A DNA stretch of 7,961 nucleotides, from positions 1 to 7,961 of the forward strand of contig JAFAFZ010000423.1 in assembly GCA_023423215.1 (NCBI GenBank), read 5' to 3'. The notes beneath the pieces were generated by a model that worked only from the letters and a program-made list of their open reading frames with translations, ran no database searches and had not been told where the DNA came from. Made by a program: the position numbers and the translations under genes. Below, piece by piece: positions 1-5,782 of the stretch. Numbering within the stretch: position 1 is the stretch's first letter; each line of letters opens with the position of its first letter. The DNA is from Actinomycetes bacterium. GTDB lineage: Bacteria; Actinomycetota; Acidimicrobiia; Acidimicrobiales; Microtrichaceae.

Positions 1-1087
1 GACCGGAGCGGTCGGCGGCCGCCACCCCGAGCACGCCGGCGGTCGCCCCCGGCGCCGCGACGTCGTCGGGTCGGTCCGCGCGGACGCTGCGGAAGGCGGC
101 CTCGAAGAACCGCCCGGCAGCGACCTCGGGTGCCGTCGTCGACGGGACGCCGTCGATGATCGTGATGACCGCATCGTGCAGGTCGGCGACCAGTGTGACC
201 CGCACCCGGCTCCCATCCGCAGTGCGGGACACGGCGTCCTCGAGCAGGTGGCGCAGGACCTTCGCCGCCTCGACCGGCGCAGCGACGAGTCGTGGCGTCG
301 ACTCCGCCTCGCACACCAGCTCGATGCGCCTCGCCGCGGCCTGCCCCTGCACAGCGGCCACGGCCCCATCGAGCAGGTCCGCCGAGGGCAGCGGCCGCGA
401 CTCCAGCTCGAGGGCACCGCTCGCGATCCGGCTCAGCTCGAAGAGGTCGTCCACGAGGAGCGCCAGCCGGTCGCACTGCTCCCGGATCGCCGCCATCCGC
501 AGCTCGTCCCCGGTCGGATCGCCGGGCCCTGGCGTCGGCGGCGAGCTCAGCTCGCGGATCTCCGCCAACGGCGCCCGGAGGTCCTGCGACACCCACGCGA
601 CCAGCTCGCGTCGCGACGCCGCCAGGCGCCGCTCCCGGTCGTGCGCGGCCACCAGCTCGCTGGACATGGCCCGGAGCTGCGCACCGAGTCGGCCCAGCTC
701 GGTCACGGCGGCGTCCGAGTCGCCCACGTCGGCGCGTCCCTCGCCGAGCGCACGTGACAGCGACTCGAGCGCCGCGGTGTCGCGCCGGACCCTTCGGGTG
801 AGCTGCCCCGCAGCGAGCACACCCACCACCGCGGCGCTCGCGGCGATCAGGCCGAGGCGGGCCAGGTCCCGTTGGCTGATGAACATCAGCCGTGCGGCCA
901 GCAGCGCTCCGACCCAGGTCGCCATCAGCGGCGCCAGCGCCACCACCAGGACCTGGCGCGACAGCGGAGCGCCACCGCGTCGCCGGGTCAGCCAGGCACC
1001 CAGGAGCACGACCGGCGCCGCGCCCAGGAAGGTGAGCAGCACGAGCGGGGCCGCGTCGGCGCGCCACGAGCCCAACACGTTCGTCAT
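1..1087 (-). CDS. Sensor histidine kinase-like protein, degenerate catalytic motifs (3' end cut by window edge)
   Basis: The reading frame is open from ATG at 1087 to the left edge (362 codons seen, C-terminus missing). The N-terminus has three hydrophobic stretches (about residues 13-35, 45-67 and 76-94), then a HAMP-like/coiled linker (about 96-145), a HisKA-like helix and an HATPase_c-like region. This is the layout of a membrane two-component sensor kinase. The catalytic signatures are eroded. The H-box reads VSQDLRAPLAE (166-176), so Gln168 sits where the phospho-acceptor His belongs. The N-box reads HLLEDAV, with Asp284 in place of the Mg-binding Asn. The G1 box keeps Asp312 but lacks both glycines of DxGxG (DGVPS). 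The F-box (FFEAAFR, 327-333) is kept. I infer a pseudokinase that senses or scaffolds rather than autophosphorylates. A partner response regulator could lie beyond the left edge. It is divergent from the molybdoenzyme operon. The family call is firm; loss of activity is inference. Confidence 0.85.
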   Translation of the reverse strand, partial: MTNVLGSWRADAAPLVLLTFLGAAPVVLLGAWLTRRRGGAPLSRQVLVVALAPLMATWVGALLAARLMFISQRDLARLGLIAASAAVVGVLAAGQLTRRVRRDTAALESLSRALGEGRADVGDSDAAVTELGRLGAQLRAMSSELVAAHDRERRLAASRRELVAWVSQDLRAPLAEIRELSSPPTPGPGDPTGDELRMAAIREQCDRLALLVDDLFELSRIASGALELESRPLPSADLLDGAVAAVQGQAAARRIELVCEAESTPRLVAAPVEAAKVLRHLLEDAVSRTADGSRVRVTLVADLHDAVITIIDGVPSTTAPEVAAGRFFEAAFRSVRADRPDDVAAPGATAGVLGVAAADRSG

Positions 1088-1187
1088 GGAGACCCTGTAC
1101 CCACGATGACCGGTGCTCAACGAACGTTTCCCGATCGCACGCCTCGGGTACCCACCGTCGTCGCACGAGGGTCGGTCGGTCGGTTGG
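1088..1187. promoter_or_regulatory. Divergent intergenic control region between kinase-like gene and molybdoenzyme operon
   Basis: This 100-bp gap must hold the promoters of both divergent units. It contains the 8-mer GTACCCAC twice in direct orientation (1097-1104 and 1148-1155, 51 bp apart); the second copy lies in the palindrome GGGTACCC (1146-1153). For the kinase, a weak -35 (TTGAGC, complement of 1115-1120) and a poor -10 (TACAGG, complement of 1094-1099) lie 15 bp apart, with the -10 six bases from the ATG, which would give a leaderless mRNA. No convincing -10 is seen on the plus strand. Next to the plus-strand ATG are three GGTC tetranucleotides plus GGTT (1170-1185). All of this is suggestive only. 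Confidence 0.4.
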
Positions 1188-2342
1188 ATGGACGCATCAG
1201 AGCTGTGGTCCCGGGCGGAGTCCGCCAGGTCACGGGCCGCCACCCGCTCGGTGCACTCGCCCCGCACGGCGGCGCTGCTGGGGGTGGCCCTCGGCGTGAC
1301 CATCGGGATCTGCCTGCTGACGGGGGTCTGGTCCCACCTCCAGCAGCACCCCCCGGCGTGGTTGACCCTGCCCCGAGGCCCGACCGGTCTCTACCGCGCC
1401 AGCCAGGGCCTCCACGTGGTCACCGGACTCGTCTCGATCCCGCTGCTGCTCGCGAAGCTGTACGCCGTCGCTCCGCAGCTCCCCCGTCGTCCGAGGTTGC
1501 GCGACCCGATGGAGCTGATGGAGCGGGCGGCGTTGATCCCGCTGGTCGGCGGCTCGCTGTTCCTGCTCGCCTCGGGCGCCGCCAACATCGCGCAGTGGTA
1601 CCCGTGGCGCTTCTTCTTCCCCGTCGCGCACTGGTGGGCGGCCTGGCTGGTGCTCGGCGCCACCGCCATCCACGTCGCCCTGAAGGCCCCGACCCTGCGC
1701 GAGGTCCTGGTGCGCAGGGCCCCGGTGCTGCTCGTCCCGACGACGCCGGGCGAGATGACCCGCCGCGCGCTCCTGGGAACGGTGGCGGGCGCTGCCGGTC
1801 TGCTCACCCTGCTCACCGCTGGACAGACGGTGCCGTGGCTGCGCCGCACGACGGCGCTCGCGCCGCGACGGCCGGACATCGGGCCCCAGGGCCTGCCCGT
1901 CAACCGCAGCGCGGCGGCGGCAGGGACCTCGGACCTGGCGGACGAGGACTACCGCCTGACCCTGGTGGCGGCCGCCGGTGCCTCCTCCCGCTTCACGCTG
2001 TCGGACCTCCGGGTCCTTCCGGCGCGCACCGAGGACCTGCCGATCGCGTGCGTCGAGGGGTGGAGCGCCATGGCGACCTGGCGCGGCGTCCCGGTCCGAG
2101 AGGTGCTCGCACGTGCGGGTCTGGGGCCGAGCGAGCTGACGGTGGAGTCCGGCCAGACGAAGGGCGGCTACCGCTCCTCGACGCTGAGCGCCGCCGCCGT
2201 CGCGGATCCTCGCTGCCTGCTCGCGTACGAGGTGAACGGCGAACCGCTCGCGGCCGACCACGGCGCGCCGCTGCGGCTCATCGCACCCAACCGACCCGGC
2301 GTAGCGCAGACGAAGTGGGTCACCCGGCTGGAGCTCCGATGA
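1188..2342 (+). CDS. Membrane-anchored molybdopterin-dependent oxidoreductase (SUOX/YedY-type domain with N-terminal b-heme-like membrane domain)
   Basis: This 384-residue protein joins a membrane domain to a catalytic domain. Four membrane helices (about 28-48, 75-95, 114-132 and 147-165) carry His50, His76, His148 and His162, a pattern fitting bis-His b-type heme binding as in cytochrome b561-like proteins. TRRALLG at 191-197, followed by a hydrophobic stretch to about 211, resembles an internal twin-arginine signal that would place the C-terminus outside. The C-terminal domain (about 245-384) has the Oxidored_molyb fold: ACVEGWS with Cys288 as the likely Mo ligand, WRGVPVREVL, then EVNGEPLAADHGAPLRL and the closing KWVTRLEL. 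It would pass electrons between the membrane and an unknown substrate. I chose ATG 1188 because the upstream extension to GTG 1113 is not hydrophobic or conserved-looking; no strong ribosome site is seen for either. It is the first gene of the five-gene operon and overlaps the next by 4 nt. The family is firm; heme and Tat roles are inferred. Confidence 0.88.
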   Translation: MDASELWSRAESARSRAATRSVHSPRTAALLGVALGVTIGICLLTGVWSHLQQHPPAWLTLPRGPTGLYRASQGLHVVTGLVSIPLLLAKLYAVAPQLPRRPRLRDPMELMERAALIPLVGGSLFLLASGAANIAQWYPWRFFFPVAHWWAAWLVLGATAIHVALKAPTLREVLVRRAPVLLVPTTPGEMTRRALLGTVAGAAGLLTLLTAGQTVPWLRRTTALAPRRPDIGPQGLPVNRSAAAAGTSDLADEDYRLTLVAAAGASSRFTLSDLRVLPARTEDLPIACVEGWSAMATWRGVPVREVLARAGLGPSELTVESGQTKGGYRSSTLSAAAVADPRCLLAYEVNGEPLAADHGAPLRLIAPNRPGVAQTKWVTRLELR

Positions 2343-2878
2343 CACGGGTTCCGCCTGCCGACGGGACGTCTCGACCGGGGCCCGTGGCGCTGGTCGTCGT
2401 CGCCCTCGGCTGGGTCACCATGGCGATCGCCGTGCGGGGCATGTGGATCGACCCCGCCCTGGGCTCACGGCGCTCCTGGATCGTCTGGGTGCTCGGCGCC
2501 GCGGTGCTGCACGACCTGGTGGTGCTGCCCGTCGTGGTGGGACTCGGATGGGCGCTCGGACGGCTCGTGCCCGATGCGTGGCGGCTGCCGACCCGGGTCG
2601 CCGTGGTCGTCGGCGCGCTCATCACCGCCGCCACCTTCCCCGTCGTCTCACGTCTGGGCGAGCGGCCCGACAACCGGAGCGTGCTGCCGCTCCCTGCGGG
2701 CCGCAACCTGCTGGTCCTGTGGGGCCTGCTGGCGCTCGCCGCGCTGCTCGCCGGCGCCGTCGACGCCCGACGTCGCGTCGCCACCGACGCCACCGGCGCC
2801 GACGGCATCGAACCCGCACGCGACGCCCGGGAACGCATCGAGCCCGCACCCGGGAGCGAACGAGGACCCGAGCGATGA
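2339..2878 (+). CDS. Small polytopic membrane protein, unknown function
   Basis: This 179-residue protein has four hydrophobic segments (about 15-33, 47-74, 86-103 and 123-141). A conserved-looking motif ERPDNRSVLPLPAGRNL (108-124) lies between helices 3 and 4. The hydrophilic tail from about 143 is rich in Arg, Asp, Glu and Ala and looks disordered. I do not recognise a named function. I have an impression that similar proteins follow membrane molybdopterin oxidoreductases in other actinobacteria, but could not check. Its ATG overlaps the TGA of the molybdoenzyme gene (ATGA), and its own TGA overlaps the methyltransferase ATG in the same way. It is therefore translationally coupled on both sides and may form part of a membrane redox complex. 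The GC-rich frame continues far upstream as an open frame, but that part lies antiphase inside the molybdoenzyme gene and is not coding. Confidence 0.8.
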   Translation: MTRVPPADGTSRPGPVALVVVALGWVTMAIAVRGMWIDPALGSRRSWIVWVLGAAVLHDLVVLPVVVGLGWALGRLVPDAWRLPTRVAVVVGALITAATFPVVSRLGERPDNRSVLPLPAGRNLLVLWGLLALAALLAGAVDARRRVATDATGADGIEPARDARERIEPAPGSERGPER

Positions 2879-3468
2879 TCGTCATGGAACGCGCCTCGAA
2901 CGGCGAACTGCACGAGCTGGACCTGGCGGCCTGGTCCGCGCCGGCCACCGAGGAGGAGCGGTCGATGCTGGCCGGCGTGCGGCCCGCGGTCCTCGACGTC
3001 GGCTGCGGACCCGGACGCATCGCCGCAGCGCTGGCCGAGGCCGGCGTGCCGGCGCTGGGCATCGACGTGTCGCCGTCGGCTCTGCGGACCGCCACGGGCT
3101 CCGGCGCGATCGTGCTCGAACGCTCGGTCTTCGACCACCTGCCCGGCGAGGGCCGCTGGGGCACCGTCCTGCTGCTCGACGGAAACATCGGCATCGGAGG
3201 TGATCCGGTCGCGCTGCTCTCGCGGCTCCGCGAGCTGCTCCACGACCGGGGCGAGGCCCTGGTCGAGGTCGACCCGCCAGGGCAGGCGCTGGTGTGCGAC
3301 GAGGTCCGCATCCACGACGGCGACACCATCGACGGCCCCTGGTTCCGCTGGGCCTGGGTGGGCGCCGACGCCGTCGGGGAGCTCGCGCTCCAGGCCGGCT
3401 TCGCCAGCTGCCACGTGCACCGCTACGGCGGCCGCTACGTCGCTCGCATGTCCGGCGGTCCGCGATGA
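2875..3468 (+). CDS. Class I SAM-dependent methyltransferase
   Basis: The product has 197 residues. Motif I of the Rossmann methyltransferase fold is clear: VLDVGCGPGR at 39-48, which binds S-adenosylmethionine. GIDVSPSAL follows at the end of strand 2 (acidic loop), and LLLDGNIGIGGDP and ALVEVDPPG later mark strands 4 and 5. The N-terminus is short and there is no membrane segment, so it should be cytoplasmic. The substrate is not evident. The LDGNIGIGG segment stands where the usual substrate-side motif lies and seems particular to a subfamily, not the ubiquinone or rRNA enzymes. ATG 2875 overlaps the upstream TGA and the TGA at 3466 overlaps the next ATG, so it is embedded in the operon. 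Its position between a membrane redox pair and a transferase/phosphorylase pair suggests it acts on the product of that pathway, which is inference. Confidence 0.88.
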   Translation: MIVMERASNGELHELDLAAWSAPATEEERSMLAGVRPAVLDVGCGPGRIAAALAEAGVPALGIDVSPSALRTATGSGAIVLERSVFDHLPGEGRWGTVLLLDGNIGIGGDPVALLSRLRELLHDRGEALVEVDPPGQALVCDEVRIHDGDTIDGPWFRWAWVGADAVGELALQAGFASCHVHRYGGRYVARMSGGPR

Positions 3469-4130
3469 CCGCACTCCACCCCGACGACGTCACCCTGGTG
3501 GTCATCGCGAAGGAGCCGGTCGCCGGACGCGTGAAGACCCGCTTGTGCCCCCCGTGCACCCCGACGCAGGCGGCCGCGATCGCCGGGGCGGCGCTCCACG
3601 ACACCATCGCCGCCGTGCAGGCGGCCCGGGTCGGCCGGCGGGTGCTCGCACTCGAGGGCCGGTCCGGCGCGTGGGTGCCCGACGCGCTCGAGGTGGTCGC
3701 ACAACGTGGCGACGGCCTGGACCAACGCCTGGCGGCGGTCGCGGCCGACGTCGCCGGACCGGTGGTGATCATCGGCATGGACACCCCGCAGGTCCGCGTC
3801 GCGCAGCTCGACCGCATCGTCGCCGAGCTGTGTCGCGACGACGTGGACGCGGTCCTCGGGCCCGCCGACGACGGCGGCTACTGGGTCATCGCCCTGGCGA
3901 CACCCGACCCGCTGGCCGTCCTCGGCGTCCCCATGAGCACCGACGTCACCGGCGCCGCCCAGCTCCAGCGTCTTCGGGAGCTGGGGCTGCGGACGTCCGT
4001 CGTCGATCCGCTCTGCGACGTCGACACCTTCGACGAGGCGCTGCAGGTCGCCCAGCTCGTCCCGGGCAGCCGCTTCGGCGGCGAGGTCGCCCGCGTGCAC
4101 GCGGCGATCGCCGTGCCGGCCGATGACTGA
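3465..4130 (+). CDS. TIGR04282/DUF2064-family transferase (GT-A fold; 'rSAM/selenodomain-associated')
   Basis: The 221-residue product has the hallmarks of the TIGR04282/DUF2064 family, which has a nucleotidyl- or glycosyltransferase-like GT-A fold. It shows IAKEPVAGRVKTRL (14-27, nucleotide-binding loop), GMDTP (104-108, in the place of the usual GxDxP metal motif), GPADDGGYW (132-140), STDVTGA (158-164) and DVDTFDE (185-191). Length is normal for the family. In databases the family is often labelled an arsenosugar biosynthesis glycosyltransferase because of its neighbourhood with radical SAM arsenosugar genes; the reaction is not well established for most members. It likely transfers a sugar or makes an NDP-sugar in the cytoplasm. 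It overlaps the methyltransferase by 4 nt and the phosphorylase gene by 8 nt, so the five products are probably made together. Confidence 0.88.
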   Translation: MTALHPDDVTLVVIAKEPVAGRVKTRLCPPCTPTQAAAIAGAALHDTIAAVQAARVGRRVLALEGRSGAWVPDALEVVAQRGDGLDQRLAAVAADVAGPVVIIGMDTPQVRVAQLDRIVAELCRDDVDAVLGPADDGGYWVIALATPDPLAVLGVPMSTDVTGAAQLQRLRELGLRTSVVDPLCDVDTFDEALQVAQLVPGSRFGGEVARVHAAIAVPADD

Positions 4131-4965
4131 GCCCTTCGCGCTCGCCGAGGACGCGGGGCGCGAGCTCGTCGCCGCCTTCGGGTGCCGTCCGACCGCGGCC
4201 GTGGTGCTGGGGTCGGGCTGGCAGGAGGCGGCGGACGCAATCGGGCCCACCGTCGTCGAGCTGGCGTTGGCCGACCTAGGAGGCTTCCCGGAGCACACCG
4301 CGCTCGGCCACGGCGCCACCGTGCGGCGGGTGGACCTGCCCGTCGACGGCGTCCCCGGCGCGACGCGCAGCGTGGCGGTCTTCCTGGGGCGCGCTCACCT
4401 CTACGAGGGCCACTCCCCCGCGACCGTGGTGCACGCGGTCCGCACCGCCGCCGCCGCCGGGGTCGAGGCCGTGGTGCTGACCAACGCAGCCGGCACGCTC
4501 GACCCGGTCCGCCCCGTCGGTCGACCGGTGCTGATCGCCGACCACCTGAACGCCACGGCCAGGTCGCCGTTGACCGGTCCGCCCCCGCCCCCTCCGCACC
4601 GCAGCCGCTTCGTCGACCTCACCGACCTCTACTCACGCCGACTTCGCGACCTCGCCCGGCGGGTCGACCCCGGACTGGCCGAGGGGGTCTACGCGGGACT
4701 GCCCGGTCCCCACTTCGAGACGCCGTCCGAGATCGACGCCTACCGGACGCTCGGCGCCGACGTGCTCGGCTTCTCGACCGTGCTCGAGGCGATCGCCGCG
4801 CGCCACGTCGGGGTCGAGGTGCTGGGGGTGTCGCTGGTGACAAACCTCTGCGCCGGCCTGCAGGACGCGGTGGACGACCAGGAGGTCCTGGCCACGGGTC
4901 GCAGCGCAGCACCCGAGTTGGGCCGACTCCTGCGTGACGTGCTCTCCCAGCGAGACCTCGTGTAG
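4123..4965 (+). CDS. Purine nucleoside phosphorylase, trimeric (PNP class I, punA/deoD-type)
   Basis: The 280-residue product matches trimeric purine nucleoside phosphorylases, which split purine nucleosides with phosphate into base and pentose-1-phosphate. Phosphate-site motifs are VLGSGW (28-33, Ser31) and GRAHLYEGH (89-97, Arg90 and His92). LTNAAG lies at 119-124. DHLNATARSPLTG (140-152) and FVDLTDLYS (163-171) match the mycobacterial type. GLPGPHFETPSE carries base-binding Glu199, and VTNLCAG carries Asn241. Two departures stand out. Phe217 replaces the Met of the usual GMSTV (human Met219, near the ribose), and Leu221 lies where His or Pro is common. A run of six prolines (153-158) sits in the loop before FVDLTD. 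ATG 4123 overlaps the upstream stop by 8 nt. It could be the housekeeping salvage enzyme or a pathway-specific paralogue; the operon context favours the latter, by inference. Confidence 0.92.
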   Translation: MTEPFALAEDAGRELVAAFGCRPTAAVVLGSGWQEAADAIGPTVVELALADLGGFPEHTALGHGATVRRVDLPVDGVPGATRSVAVFLGRAHLYEGHSPATVVHAVRTAAAAGVEAVVLTNAAGTLDPVRPVGRPVLIADHLNATARSPLTGPPPPPPHRSRFVDLTDLYSRRLRDLARRVDPGLAEGVYAGLPGPHFETPSEIDAYRTLGADVLGFSTVLEAIAARHVGVEVLGVSLVTNLCAGLQDAVDDQEVLATGRSAAPELGRLLRDVLSQRDLV

Positions 4966-4984
4966 CGATCGTCGCCGGGGATCT

Positions 4985-4998
4985 CGACGTCGACGTCG
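4985..4998. repeat. Perfect 14-bp palindrome in convergent gap
   Basis: CGACGTCGACGTCG is its own reverse complement. It lies 20 bp after the phosphorylase stop, between the convergent phosphorylase and HxlR genes. It could be part of a termination structure or chance, since GTCGAC-like words are common in this DNA. Confidence 0.35.
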
Positions 4999-5014
4999 CG
5001 CTCCGGGTCGCATT

Positions 5015-5029
5015 CCCGCAGGTCGCGGG
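5015..5029. terminator. Candidate bidirectional terminator hairpin
   Basis: CCCGC and GCGGG (5015-5019 and 5025-5029) form a 5-bp G/C stem around the loop AGGTC. It lies 50 bp after the operon's last stop and 11 bp beyond the HxlR stop on the other strand. There is no T-tract, which is common in high-GC actinobacteria. The stem is short, so the call is weak. Confidence 0.3.
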
Positions 5030-5039
5030 GCTGGGCCGG

Positions 5040-5693
5040 TCAGACGTCCGACGCACGGTGGTCGTCGAAGGCGGTCAGGAATCGACGAAGCAGCGTCAGG
5101 TCGCCCTGGACGCTCGCGGCATCGCTCTCGATCGCGTCGTCGAGCTCTCGCCCGTCGAACACGAGGTCCTGCACGGTTCGCACGGAACAGGAGAGGGAAA
5201 CGTCGGCGTGCCCGTCGTCCCGTGCTGCACCCAGTCCGCCCTCACCGATCCGGAGGAGGAACACGTCGGCAGGGAGACGGAGTTGGACGGTGCCGTCGAG
5301 CGCTCCCATCGCATCGGCGTCGAAGGTCGTGAGCAGCGCGACGATCAGCGCGTCCGGGCTGAGCTCCTCGGCCGAGTCCGGCTTCGGCGCCAACGGGCTG
5401 CCCCAGCGCCCCAGCGCCAGCAGGACCGGTTCGAGCGCACGACCTCGTTCGGTCAGCTCGTAGAGGTGCCCGGACGCTGGAGGCCGCGCGATGCGACGTG
5501 TCAACACACTCGAGTCCTCGAGGTCGCGCAATCGCTGCGTCAACACGTTCTGGCTCATGTCGGGCAGGCCCCGATGCAGGTCGGCGAAGCGCTTGGGTCC
5601 GAACAGCAGCTCACGCACCACCAGCAGCGCCCAACGCTCGCCGACGACGTCGAGTGCTCGGGCGATGCCGCACAGGTCCCGGTAGCTCCGCAT
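5040..5693 (-). CDS. HxlR-family winged-helix transcriptional regulator with C-terminal SCP2-like domain
   Basis: The 217-residue protein starts MRSYRDLCGIARALDVVGER. It has the early Cys (Cys8) and the GERWALLVVRELLFGPKRF core of HxlR regulators, then MSQNVLTQRLRDLEDSSVL as the recognition helix region and HLYELTERGRALEPVLLALG as the wing and following helix (to about residue 97). Residues about 113-213, ending QGDLTLLRRFLTAF, resemble an SCP2 sterol-carrier-like fold, which could hold a hydrophobic ligand. Most HxlR proteins are only about 100-130 residues, so this is the longer two-domain form. It is divergent from the alpha/beta hydrolase, and the gap holds two matching operator-like dyads, so it very likely controls the hydrolase and itself. 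The start is supported by a TAGCAT -10 box six bases before ATG, implying a leaderless mRNA. Confidence 0.9.
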   Translation of the reverse strand: MRSYRDLCGIARALDVVGERWALLVVRELLFGPKRFADLHRGLPDMSQNVLTQRLRDLEDSSVLTRRIARPPASGHLYELTERGRALEPVLLALGRWGSPLAPKPDSAEELSPDALIVALLTTFDADAMGALDGTVQLRLPADVFLLRIGEGGLGAARDDGHADVSLSCSVRTVQDLVFDGRELDDAIESDAASVQGDLTLLRRFLTAFDDHRASDV

Positions 5694-5699
5694 GCGCCG

Positions 5700-5705
5700 A
5701 TGCTA
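5700..5705 (-). promoter_or_regulatory. -10 box for leaderless HxlR transcript
   Basis: On the minus strand TAGCAT fits the actinobacterial TANNNT consensus and ends six bases before the HxlR ATG, so transcription would start at the A of the ATG. No good -35 is seen. The left operator-like dyad overlaps the expected -35 position, which fits autoregulation. Confidence 0.5.
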
Positions 5706-5706
5706 C

Positions 5707-5735
5707 TTGTGCTCCGGCTGAGGTGCTCCTACTTT
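5707..5735 (+). promoter_or_regulatory. Candidate promoter of the alpha/beta hydrolase gene
   Basis: TTGTGC (5707-5712) and TACTTT (5730-5735, fits TANNNT) are separated by 17 bp. The start would be near 5742, giving a leader of about 40 nt that includes the GAGGAGG ribosome site. The left dyad covers the -10 and the right dyad lies just after the start, as expected for repression. An alternative -10, TAAGTT (5751-5756), lies inside the right dyad. Confidence 0.45.
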
Positions 5736-5740
5736 AGGAC
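5726..5740. promoter_or_regulatory. Second, imperfect HxlR operator-like dyad
   Basis: CTCCTACTTTAGGAC matches the CTCCTA-N3-TAGGAG pattern of the perfect dyad, with one mismatch in the last base. Its centre (5733) is 21 bp from the centre of the other copy (5754), two helical turns, so two dimers could bind on the same face. It overlaps the hydrolase -10 and the expected HxlR -35 position. Confidence 0.65.
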
Positions 5741-5745
5741 TATTC

Positions 5746-5762
5746 ACTCCTAAGTTAGGAGT
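5746..5762. promoter_or_regulatory. Perfect 17-bp palindromic operator, likely HxlR site
   Basis: ACTCCTAAGTTAGGAGT is a perfect dyad with 8-bp arms around a single central G. It sits in the only AT-rich patch of this region, between the divergent HxlR and hydrolase genes. Winged-helix dimers of this family bind such dyads in their own divergent promoters. That this protein binds here is inferred from position and symmetry. Confidence 0.75.
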
Positions 5763-5769
5763 ACATGAC

Positions 5770-5776
5770 GAGGAGG
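5770..5776 (+). promoter_or_regulatory. Strong ribosome binding site that sets the hydrolase start
   Basis: GAGGAGG lies six bases before ATG 5783. It would fall inside the coding frame if the upstream in-frame ATG 5765 were used, so 5783 is the better start. Confidence 0.75.
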
Positions 5777-5782
5777 CTCAGC

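Noticed and set aside
156..1109. Long plus-strand open frame of 317 codons
   Set aside because: It lies antisense to the kinase-like gene and translates to Ser/Arg/Ala-rich low-complexity sequence with no domain, an artefact of high GC.
1120..1134. ECF-sigma-like -35 (GGGAAA on the minus strand) before the kinase-like gene
   Set aside because: No matching CGTC-type -10 lies at the expected distance.
872..2338. Upstream part of a 668-codon plus-strand frame
   Set aside because: Only its last 179 codons (from 2339) code for a protein with membrane helices; the rest is Arg/Pro/Gly-rich sequence out of phase with the kinase-like and molybdoenzyme genes.
1230..4319. Long minus-strand frames (1230-2345, 2320-3474, 3435-4319)
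   Set aside because: They are antisense to clear families with conserved motifs, and their translations are His/Arg/Gly-rich with no recognisable fold.
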